DNA of 64,000 nt, taken from assembly GCF_017052585.1 (NCBI RefSeq), contig NZ_JAFFHZ010000001.1, positions 2,584,501-2,648,500 on the forward strand, given 5' to 3'. The translations under genes and the position numbers were made by a program. The notes under the pieces were generated by a model. That model worked only from the letters and a program-made list of their open reading frames with translations. It was not told where the DNA came from and did no database searches. Below, piece by piece: positions 57,435 to 64,000 of this stretch (positions are counted from its first letter, which is position 1; every line of letters starts with the position of its first letter). Origin of the DNA: Paenibacillus apiarius. GTDB lineage: Bacteria; Bacillota; Bacilli; Paenibacillales; Paenibacillaceae.

Positions 57435-57760
57435 ATAAGTATCACGCATCGCAGATAGCAGGCTGGAGCAGGTCGGCCCCGGAGCCCTTCAGCACGATCT
57501 GCTTCCGTCCGGCGTTCAGCCAGACTTGAAAGGTCTCGTTCGTATTTCTGCGAATGGTTGTAACCAACTCATCAAATGTGTATCTCCAAACGGGGCTGGC
57601 GAGCGCCAAGGCTGGGACTTTTCACGCCGATCTGTTCCCACTTCCTCCGCAGATCAGGAGAGACGGTCAAATATGAGGCAGCTGCAAGCAGATCTACCCG
57701 CCAATCGATCCATCCATCAAAACGGTTCTGCATAGCAACACCCATTAACACCAAACAAGA
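57435..57760 (-). pseudogene. Possible decayed ORF in the gap before the hydrolase gene
   Basis: On the minus strand a frame starting MQNRFDGWIDWRVDLLAAAS stops after RQPRLEIHI, and another frame continues with DELVTTIRRNTNETFQVWL and GRKQIVLKGSGADLL up to a stop near 57440. The two halves look like one small protein split by a frameshift. The family is not recognised and it may not be a real gene. Confidence 0.3.
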
Positions 57761-57815
57761 TTTCAGTTTCCCCGGATAACAGCAGCGACCGCTGAGGTCG
57801 GAGGAGCACCACTAG

Positions 57816-59252
57816 TTACTGAAATTTTACTTCCGGATATTGCGCATTCGGTTCATCAACCAGATTGCCTCCGCTTTCTTTCAAATGCTTGTTGAAGAAA
57901 TCCAGCACATATTGATTCGTGATGAAGGCGCCCCGTTTGCCATTGATTTTTCCCGTCATCCCGGTTAGTTGAATCAGGTCCGAAAAAAGCTGAAGGTCGG
58001 TGAAATTATAGTGGGCGGCTCCTTCCACATAAATCACGCTTCCCTCATGCTGCTTCACATTCTCCATAATGGACAGCTCATTTGCAATTTTGTCCCGCAG
58101 CCCTTTTTTATTTTTGTATTTTTTTACATTGTCGATAAAATCGCCTGCTTGCATGAACAAAAACGGTTTGTTTATATGCTCTCTATTCTTCAACTCATAC
58201 AGCGTGCCATCCATATTTATTCCGGCTCTGATGTCGTCATTCAAATACAAGGCATTGAAAGCCGTTGCGCCTCCAAAAGAATGCCCCATCATTCCGATGT
58301 TGTTCACATCCACTTTTCCTTCAAATATGCTCCGTATCGAGCCAGAATTCATTTTTTTGAATCGGCTGATAACAAACTTCACATCTTGAGTCCACACCTT
58401 CCCAATCCTGCTGCCCTTATCATAAAAATTATCTCCGGTCAACACCGTTTCGAAACCAGTCACTCTTCCGTCAGGAAAAGCCGTAGCCGTGGTGCTATAC
58501 GTATGATCGATTGCCGCCACAATAAAGCCGTGACTGGCCAGATTCTCGGCTTGCGAGGTATGCAGCACCCTGCCGGTTCCCATGCCATGACTGATCAGCA
58601 CCAAGGGGTAAGGCTGTGCAGTAGGCCGTATTTCGGCATCTTCATAAGAATTGCTGCGGATATATCTCCAGTAATCGAACGCAAATTCAGGAAGTTTGAA
58701 ATTTTGGGAGTATGCTTGCATGTACTTTCTAAATACCGTTTTATCTTCGGGAAAAAGCAAGCTGCTCTTTTTATGTTTCACATGCCCGGCCGGATACCAA
58801 ACTTGAACCATTAGTTCTCTCTTGTCGCGGTGGTTTTCGGTGAAGATCTCAGCGCGGTCGTCATCAATAAAATGCAATGTTTGAGTGCCTACTTCATATA
58901 AACCATCGGGCTTAGGCAAATTGAAAACAGGCAGATATAAGGATAAGCAGATGGATACGCCAATAAGAACGATTGTTAATGAATAGAAGCCATATTTTAA
59001 TGGCCTCCACATCTTTAGATTGGCCGTGTTTTTTGAACGCCTGAACAACACTGCACATAACAATAATACAGCCATGATATATACAAAAACCAACTGCCAT
59101 CGATACCCCTCAAAACACAATTGAACGAGTAAAATGATGCTGCTTGCCATGCAGATAACCGTGCTTGTTTTCCGGGTTATACTTTTGGAGAACCACAGGT
59201 CTGACAGTAAAGCCAAACAAGAAAAAATTAAAAGGATTTCAAATAATCTCAT
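57816..59252 (-). CDS. Membrane-anchored PAF-acetylhydrolase-like alpha/beta hydrolase
   Basis: 478 aa from the ATG six bases after AAGGAGG. The N-terminal ~110 residues hold about four membrane helices. The rest is an alpha/beta hydrolase of the platelet-activating-factor acetylhydrolase/dienelactone type: nucleophile elbow GHSFGGATAFNAL, oxyanion-side LVLISHGMGTGR, acid in FLFMQAGDFIDN, and catalytic His in YVEGAAHYNFTDL. It would act on the outer membrane face on lipids or esters. All three catalytic residues are visible. It stands alone; substrate unknown. Confidence 0.85.
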   Translation of the reverse strand: MRLFEILLIFSCLALLSDLWFSKSITRKTSTVICMASSIILLVQLCFEGYRWQLVFVYIMAVLLLCAVLFRRSKNTANLKMWRPLKYGFYSLTIVLIGVSICLSLYLPVFNLPKPDGLYEVGTQTLHFIDDDRAEIFTENHRDKRELMVQVWYPAGHVKHKKSSLLFPEDKTVFRKYMQAYSQNFKLPEFAFDYWRYIRSNSYEDAEIRPTAQPYPLVLISHGMGTGRVLHTSQAENLASHGFIVAAIDHTYSTTATAFPDGRVTGFETVLTGDNFYDKGSRIGKVWTQDVKFVISRFKKMNSGSIRSIFEGKVDVNNIGMMGHSFGGATAFNALYLNDDIRAGINMDGTLYELKNREHINKPFLFMQAGDFIDNVKKYKNKKGLRDKIANELSIMENVKQHEGSVIYVEGAAHYNFTDLQLFSDLIQLTGMTGKINGKRGAFITNQYVLDFFNKHLKESGGNLVDEPNAQYPEVKFQ

Positions 59253-60189
59253 ATGGTCCCTCCTTGTACTCAAGTAGGTCTTGCCATTAACGGTTCTATT
59301 GTAGGGCTTGAAGGTTAACTTGAAAGAATGGTTCGTTTAAAAATCGTTTAAATTACCGGATAAACGCGGCTTTATGTTTCCTTAACCAAAGTAAGCCCTG
59401 TTGCAAAATAGGCAGTGGAATAAGGGGGGGCAGGTGGTGAAATAGCATATGCATTGTATTTTATGCAGCAAATTGGCCTTGTTGCAGTGATTGGAGCGGA
59501 ATTAAGGTTAGGCCCTTAGACATAATCCAATGAAACCGGCTGGAGTGAGGAATACGCCGCTGTTTCACTTACAAAATCCAATGGATGTAAGAAAGGGGAG
59601 GATAGACAGGCCTTTTGGACTATCTCTTGAGGGGTTTATATACATATATCCAGGAACGCGGGTGTTGCGAGATGGATCCGCTGCTTGTTCAGAGCTTGAA
59701 TAAGGAGCGGGCGATTGCCGTTTCTTACGCTGAGAACGATCCGGAATTAGTCTGGTTTTGGGCTACCTTCCTTTATCACCTTCACCTATTATCGCGAAGA
59801 GTGATGTCTTGGATGGAAGAATGTATAATAGGCGGTCATTTTGCGCGCAAGATCATAAGACTCCGATCACTGAAAGTTAAAATGCGAAAGGTAGAACTCA
59901 ACAAAGAAGAGAATTATTATCCACAAAGTTTCTGCTCTTTAATCTCTATTGCATGCAGTTAGTATACCTAGAGATTTGCTTATGTGAGCCAACATTTTCT
60001 GTTATATGGGAGATGCCCAATGTACAGTACTTTATACATTCTTAATATATCGTGTCTCGTGAGTGATCGGTATTAATAGATAATCGATTCCCAATAAATT
60101 CACTTTGCACCAATGTCTTTTTTATAGGCGTTTCTTTCTGAATATTTTTTAATATAGAAGTGAAAATCATGGAAGACATATACCAATAG
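59253..60189. other. AT-rich gap without a supported gene
   Basis: A TTG-started frame of 115 codons at 59615-59962 (YTYIQERGCCEMDPLLVQSLNKERA) exists, but it has no clear ribosome site and turns into basic and random-looking sequence after about residue 60. It may be a gene remnant. Nothing else was seen. Confidence 0.4.
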
Positions 60190-60227
60190 TTGACAAAAAA
60201 ACATTACATTGTATACAATGTAATGTT
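60190..60227 (+). promoter_or_regulatory. Promoter overlapped by a 28-bp perfect palindrome
   Basis: TTGACA at 60190-60195 with TATACA at 60212-60217 (16-bp spacer). A perfect palindrome spans 60200-60227 (centre GTATAC, half-site AACATTACATTGTA) and covers the -10. This is a strong operator for a dimeric repressor, possibly a GntR or MarR type. Confidence 0.8.
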
Positions 60228-60239
60228 GAGGTGGATTAG

Positions 60240-60443
60240 ATGTCGGTTGGTTCAAAACCTGAAACTTTCCGTCGTACGAAACTATTGAATTTTCTACGGA
60301 ATCAGATGCAAATTGTTCAGGAAGCATCCATGTCCATACAGATGACAGGTAGCGATCCGAGTGATTATGTTGAGATGAAAATGAGTGTTTTGCGACCATT
60401 AATGGATGAGTTTGGTGTAACAGATGAAGAGATATACCTATAA
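60240..60443 (+). CDS. Small unknown protein under a palindromic operator
   Basis: 67 aa behind GAGGTG. Sequence begins MSVGSKPETFRRTKLLNFLRNQ; it is helical and Met-rich with a charged middle and no membrane segment or signal. It starts 12 bases after the 28-bp palindrome, so it is tightly regulated. It is too short for a recognisable DNA-binding domain. No family recognised. The next gene (57-aa membrane protein) is 133 bases downstream. Confidence 0.7.
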   Translation: MSVGSKPETFRRTKLLNFLRNQMQIVQEASMSIQMTGSDPSDYVEMKMSVLRPLMDEFGVTDEEIYL

Positions 60444-60575
60444 ACCCATTCCCGAATAGAACATTTCAATTTGAGACGTTTTATAATTTGATTTTTTATG
60501 TCCATAGCATGTCTTTCATCAAGTTATGACTAGTGTTGATCAATGTACGCTATTAAGAGAAGGAGGTTAAAAGGA

Positions 60576-60749
60576 ATGGATAAATCGAAACTTTATTTCA
60601 TTTCCGATCTACTACTTACAGTTTTAGTTTTTTATACTATTTGTAGTCTTGTAAGTAGTTTGACGGTAGGATTACTTTCTTCGGTGCTTATAGTATTTTT
60701 GATAGTCAGACCATTATTAAAAAAGCTGTTTAAAATAGAATTTAAATAA
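60576..60749 (+). CDS. Small two-helix membrane protein
   Basis: 57 aa from the ATG nine bases after AAGGAGG; the longer frame upstream includes the ribosome site. Two hydrophobic helices (about 7-25 and 28-48) and a basic end KKLFKIEFK. It resembles small immunity or membrane-modulating peptides in shape only. It ends in a terminator and is convergent with a secreted-protein gene, a layout seen for bacteriocin/immunity pairs (inference). Confidence 0.7.
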   Translation: MDKSKLYFISDLLLTVLVFYTICSLVSSLTVGLLSSVLIVFLIVRPLLKKLFKIEFK

Positions 60750-60775
60750 CCCCCCAGCAATGGGGGGGATTTTAT
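60750..60775. terminator. Terminator between convergent small genes
   Basis: CCCCCC, loop AGCAAT, GGGGGG then ATTTT; one extra G in the right arm. Confidence 0.8.
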
Positions 60776-60777
60776 AG

Positions 60778-61293
60778 TTATTTAACTTCTTCGTATTTGA
60801 CAAATGCAGCAGGGTAAGAAGACTTTGTATTTTGAGTAATTGTGACTCTCAAACCTTTTATTTCACCTTTGGCTATCCGTTTTAAGACACCTTCATAATA
60901 TTCGGCTTTTCTGCTGGCTAGATCTTGTGAAAAACCTGCTACAGCTGACACTGCTAAGCTAGTCCAAAAATTAGCTTTTGTCATTGCAAGTGCAATACCA
61001 ACAATAATTGCATCGAAACCAGCGCTTCCAGTAGATGGTACCTTTTTGTCAGCAAGCTTTTCAATTGTCTCTTTAGTTAACATGGAAGATTGAGTTATTG
61101 GTGTTTTGTCATCTCCTGGCTTGTTCGGATCACAGGAAGTAGCAGGGTACCACCTTGAAGCAAGAGCCTGATTTGAACCAAATGGTACTGTTACAGCAAA
61201 AGCAACAGTAAAAGCAACACAACCAAGAATGATTTTTTTTAAGAATGAAGCCTCCCTAACTAATTTATTTATGCTCATACGAACATAATCCAT
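60778..61293 (-). CDS. Secreted small protein of unknown function
   Basis: 171 aa. A long N-terminal leader, then a signal peptide core (FLKKIILGCVAFTVAFAVTV) with probable cleavage after NQALA. The mature part starts SRWYPATSCDPNKPGDDKTP, then has a hydrophobic, glycine/alanine-rich central segment (GFDAIIVGIALAMTKANFWTSLAVSAVAGF) and a basic C-terminus. Only weak ribosome sites precede the ATG; a GGGAGG lies inside the leader before FLKK, where no standard start codon exists. A secreted protein with one hydrophobic hairpin-like stretch could be a bacteriocin; that is a guess. Confidence 0.65.
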   Translation of the reverse strand: MDYVRMSINKLVREASFLKKIILGCVAFTVAFAVTVPFGSNQALASRWYPATSCDPNKPGDDKTPITQSSMLTKETIEKLADKKVPSTGSAGFDAIIVGIALAMTKANFWTSLAVSAVAGFSQDLASRKAEYYEGVLKRIAKGEIKGLRVTITQNTKSSYPAAFVKYEEVK

Positions 61294-61413
61294 ATATTCC
61301 CTATTGATACTGAAAAATCCTTCTTAAATTTTATTAAAATTGGGATTTATTTGATTTTTTTGGAGTTTCAAGGTGTTCAGGGTATCGATAGGCCTAGCAA
61401 AGGAGAAATAACG

Positions 61414-61710
61414 TTGAAGAAATATAAAATGATGTTCGCAGTTCTGCTGACATTAATCCTATTCGCATTGGCCGTATCCCAATCCACTTTTCTCCAGCGT
61501 GCCACGGCTCGATTTACAGCTTCCATCTATGTCACTTTTCAGCATTATGATATGAATTTGGAGTTTCAAAAAGTAGAGTATGCTGGTGCATTTGGCGGTT
61601 ATTCCGTTAGATATAAAGATAAAAAAAGCGGTAAGGCTGTCTCTCTGCTGGTTGAATCCGATACGCTGCCCATCGTGGTAGGATATGATTCTCTCGATAC
61701 TCGGCCTTAA
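61414..61710 (+). CDS. Small membrane-anchored protein, DUF3139-like
   Basis: 98 aa from a TTG eight bases after AAAGGAG. One N-terminal membrane helix (about 5-24), then a small extracytoplasmic alpha/beta domain (YVTFQHYDMNLEFQKVEYAGAFGGYSVRYKDKK). Size and layout resemble DUF3139 proteins of Bacillus. No partner gene. Function unknown. Confidence 0.7.
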   Translation: MKKYKMMFAVLLTLILFALAVSQSTFLQRATARFTASIYVTFQHYDMNLEFQKVEYAGAFGGYSVRYKDKKSGKAVSLLVESDTLPIVVGYDSLDTRP

Positions 61711-61780
61711 CCGGCTCCCAGTCTATCATCCAGCTATGTTACACTAATGAAAATAGCAGACAGCAAGGAGATAGACGCGA

Positions 61781-62545
61781 ATGAAGCTGGTATCTTGGAA
61801 TGTGAACGGCCTGAGGGCGTGCGTGAAAAAAGGATTCAATGACTATTTCCGCGCGACGGAAGCCGATGTATTTTGCGTGCAGGAGACGAAGCTGCAGGAA
61901 GGCCAGATTGCCATGGAGCTTGGCGATGAATATGAGCTGTATTGGAATTATGCGCTGAAAAAGGGGTACTCGGGAACTGCCGTTTTCACTAAAATAAAGC
62001 CTGTATCGGTACGATATGGGATAGAAGAAGATGAAGAGCCGGAGGGGCGGATCATCACGCTTGAGTTCGAGTCCTTCTATCTCGTGAATGTATATACACC
62101 CAATTCCAAGCGAGATCTGTCCCGGCTGGAAGAGCGGCTGGAATGGGAGGAACGGTTCAGACATTACGTTCAGCAGCTGGATGCCTGCAAGCCTGTCATT
62201 CTGTGCGGGGATATGAATGTGGCCCACCAAGAGATCGACTTGAAGAATCCGAAGTCCAACTGGAACAATTCCGGCTTTACTCCGGAAGAGCGGGAGAAGA
62301 TGACCCGATTGCTGGACGCTGGATTTACCGATACGTTCCGGCATTTCTATCCGCAGAAGACCGATGCCTATTCGTGGTGGTCTTACATGCCCAAGGTGAG
62401 GGAGCGGAACATTGGGTGGAGAATTGATTATTTCCTAGTCTCCTCAAGATTGAATCCCTTATTAATCGATGCGCAAATCGATTCTACTATTCTAGGCAGT
62501 GATCATTGCCCTGTTATTCTCAATATGGCCGACATTGAAACATAA
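61781..62545 (+). CDS. exoA: Exodeoxyribonuclease III / AP endonuclease
   Basis: 254 aa behind AAGGAG. The endonuclease-exonuclease-phosphatase fold is complete: SWNVNGLRAC, the metal ligand in FCVQETKLQEGQ, YSGTAVFTK, VYTPNS, CGDMNVAHQEIDL (catalytic Asp and Asn), GFTDTFRHFYPQKTDAYSWWSYMPKVRERNIGWRIDYFLVS, and the catalytic His in LGSDHCPVIL. It cleaves at abasic sites in base-excision repair. A hairpin (GGGCTGG...CCAGCCC, 62551-62589) follows. Confidence 0.96.
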   Translation: MKLVSWNVNGLRACVKKGFNDYFRATEADVFCVQETKLQEGQIAMELGDEYELYWNYALKKGYSGTAVFTKIKPVSVRYGIEEDEEPEGRIITLEFESFYLVNVYTPNSKRDLSRLEERLEWEERFRHYVQQLDACKPVILCGDMNVAHQEIDLKNPKSNWNNSGFTPEEREKMTRLLDAGFTDTFRHFYPQKTDAYSWWSYMPKVRERNIGWRIDYFLVSSRLNPLLIDAQIDSTILGSDHCPVILNMADIET

Positions 62546-62636
62546 ATCCGAGGGCTGGCGCCTCTTCTAGCGAGAGGGGTTCCAGCCCTACGGAGCATCG
62601 GGACCGTCCTATTATGACAATCATGAAGACAGATAG

Positions 62637-62664
62637 AACCGACCACGATAGGTCGGCTTTTTTG
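62637..62664 (+). terminator. Terminator downstream of exoA
   Basis: ACCGACC, loop ACGATA, GGTCGGC then TTTTTTT. Confidence 0.88.
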
Positions 62665-62686
62665 CATGTCTAACGAGCGGAGGAAG

Positions 62687-63448
62687 TTAAGCAGGACCGA
62701 GCCTGTTATACAGTTTGCGGATGCAGTCCCAACATATTTTCTCGGGCCGCATATTTACTTCGATAATCCATGGTTTTACTTGTTGATCCATTCCGATATC
62801 GATTCCCAACAGCTGAATCCCCTCATATTTCTTTTCCAACCGCTTGCAAATGTGCGCTCCCAATCGATTTAATGCTTCCTTCGTATATTGGATACCGAAC
62901 GGGCTGGTGTAGGGAGCCAATAAGTCCTCAATGGGCATCGGGGTTCCGCCGCTGCGTATATTCGTGACGATTTTGTCCGGCTGGGCGACGCGGCCAAGAA
63001 ATCCTTCATTTTTCCAAGTGCCGTCGCTTTGTTTCTTAATCATCATCCGAATGTCAAAGGGGCGTCTGTTCCATTGGAGCAGATTGATTCCTTGCTGGAC
63101 GATATAATTTTTGTTCACCTGATTTGCCAATACATAGGAGTATAGCTGTTTCTCGGAATTAAATGTTTCTTGCCGAGTTCCCTTATGAACGCGGAAGAGC
63201 GGTTGATTATTAGAGCCCTTGCTGTCAACCTGCATGACTCCCACGCCAAAAGCGCCTCGATTGGGCTTTACATAGACAGATGGAAACAGCGACAGCATGG
63301 AATGCAGGGAAGCTTTGTTTAATTTCATCGTGTAGGGCAAATGAACGCTAATATCATGATCCTTCTTTAGTTCAACATAATGGTCCCACTTGGGCCCTTT
63401 TGCAGGCACTCTCGGTTGGGCAGGAACGTCGGCAGTCCTTTTATTCAC
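62687..63448 (-). CDS. YheC/YheD-family ATP-grasp protein (spore coat associated)
   Basis: 253 aa, GTG start eight bases after GAGGGG. ATP-grasp features: FPSVYVKPNRGAFGVGVMQVD (ATP-binding lysine), NYIVQQGINLLQWNRRPFDIRMMIKK, and LGIDIGMDQQVKPWIIEVNMRPE with the metal-binding Glu/Asn. The fold ligates an amino acid or peptide; in Bacillus these proteins are coat-associated. The length is shorter than full YheC/D (~360-450), so it is a compact member. Substrate unknown. Confidence 0.85.
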   Translation of the reverse strand: MNKRTADVPAQPRVPAKGPKWDHYVELKKDHDISVHLPYTMKLNKASLHSMLSLFPSVYVKPNRGAFGVGVMQVDSKGSNNQPLFRVHKGTRQETFNSEKQLYSYVLANQVNKNYIVQQGINLLQWNRRPFDIRMMIKKQSDGTWKNEGFLGRVAQPDKIVTNIRSGGTPMPIEDLLAPYTSPFGIQYTKEALNRLGAHICKRLEKKYEGIQLLGIDIGMDQQVKPWIIEVNMRPEKICWDCIRKLYNRLGPA

Positions 63449-63542
63449 GGTTTAGTCCCCTCGCTTCGGTATTTAGAATATCGTATTCGGCTGTGTGCAC
63501 AGGATTGCGAAAAGGAGCCAGAAAGGCCAGAAGTACTTTGCA

Positions 63543-64000
63543 ATGGGGGGAAGCGAGTCCCTTCTGATTGAAAAAATGGCGAGGGAGCTAGGCTGCAGCA
63601 AAAGCAGCTTCTATTGGTACTTCGGCAACCGGGAAGAGTTCATTACATGCATCGTAAATGACTGGGTGGAGCGAGCGACTAATGAAGTAATTGATCGCAC
63701 CCTCACCGAAGAGAGCATTGATACTCAGATTAAAAACCTGCTGACAGCGATGTTTTCGACAACGGAAGCTGGAGACTTTGTTTTTTATTTGCGGAGGTTA
63801 GGGCAAGAACATGAACGATATCAACAATGGTTAGATACGATAGAACACAAAAGGATAGATTTCATGCTCTTTCTTTTGCAGGCAAAAGGGCTGTCCTATC
63901 AATCCGCCCAACAAAAAGCGTTCGTCATTTATCACTTTTACTTAGGCTGGCATGAAAGAAATAAACATCGTAAACATTTGGATGACACCGCCAAGCTGGT
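63543..64000 (+). CDS. TetR-family regulator, cut by the window end
   Basis: Open to the last base. The HTH end is clear: ESLLIEKMARELGCSKSSFYWYFGNREEFI, followed by a helical ligand domain. The ATG at 63543 starts within the HTH; the frame is open up to 63477 (RSQKGQKYFAMGG looks like the expected upstream helix), so the real start is probably a GTG at 63495 or the N-terminus is damaged. No good ribosome site was found for either. The C-terminus lies beyond the window. Confidence 0.75.
   Translation, partial: MGGSESLLIEKMARELGCSKSSFYWYFGNREEFITCIVNDWVERATNEVIDRTLTEESIDTQIKNLLTAMFSTTEAGDFVFYLRRLGQEHERYQQWLDTIEHKRIDFMLFLLQAKGLSYQSAQQKAFVIYHFYLGWHERNKHRKHLDDTAKL

Noticed and set aside
59615-59962. 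115-aa frame in the AT-rich gap
   Set aside because: TTG start without a clear ribosome site and random-looking second half; kept only as a note in the gap entry.

Overview
The window looks like a chromosome segment of a Paenibacillus-type, spore-forming Firmicute. The evidence is a cggR-gapA-pgk-tpiA-gpmI-eno glycolytic operon, a secG-rnr-mgtC-smpB-ssrA stretch, a Spo0E-type phosphatase, a YheC/D spore-coat ATP-grasp protein, CtsR control of clpP, membrane-bound YesN-type AraC regulators beside LplB/YtcP-type sugar permeases, and an RRNPP receptor/propeptide pair. Ribosome binding sites are strong GGAGG types, and TTG and GTG starts are frequent. No rRNA, CRISPR array or prophage was seen. 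I cannot name the species.

Layout. 1-1.4 kb: a lipoprotein and a secreted M23 peptidase. 1.5-9.3 kb: an AT-rich accessory block with an RRNPP quorum-sensing pair, a Spo0E-like phosphatase, an IS4-type transposase remnant, a lactococcin-972-like bacteriocin with two FtsX/MacB-like permeases and an ABC ATPase, and a decayed group II intron. 9.4-17.3 kb: a LacI regulator, two histidine phosphatases, a maltodextrin-type binding protein with two permeases and an MgtC protein, closed by a second paralogous LacI gene on the other strand. 17.5-18.2 kb: clpP with a CtsR operator. 18.4-26.6 kb: a CUT1 transporter (permease, lipoprotein, permease), a membrane-bound AraC sensor-regulator and a heparinase II/III-like enzyme, with cre-like sites, probably a polysaccharide utilisation locus. 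27.2 kb: tRNA-Arg(CCG). 27.4-28.7 kb: yvdT-yvdS-yvdR-like paired SMR transporters. 29-36.5 kb: the glycolytic operon. 36.6-38.6 kb: a PadR/HAAS/DUF4097 module. 38.7-45.7 kb: pdxK, secG, rnr with a very long RGG tail, mgtC, smpB and ssrA.

45.7-50.9 kb is an apparent genomic island at the 3' end of ssrA. The 16-nt tmRNA 3' end is repeated at the end of two 177-nt direct repeats, and a separate ~19-bp motif recurs at both edges. The island carries two paralogous proteins with a central glycine-rich hydrophobic hairpin (candidate membrane-inserting or pore-forming proteins), a third unknown ORF in frame behind the second, and an IS110 transposase whose 5' leader folds like a bridge RNA. From 51 kb on: an amino-acid permease, an AbrB-type/Doc toxin-antitoxin pair, yeeI, a frameshifted methyltransferase, a TetR/MFS divergent pair with two 17-bp operators and an overlapping leader peptide, a membrane-anchored PAF-acetylhydrolase-like hydrolase, several small AT-rich unknown genes (one under a 28-bp perfect palindrome), exoA, a YheC/D protein and a TetR gene cut by the window end.

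The strongest leads for undescribed biology are the RRNPP receptor/propeptide pair, the ssrA island with its paralogous hairpin proteins, the RNase R tail, and the palindrome-controlled small genes near 60 kb. Functions were assigned by reading motifs; no database search was run.
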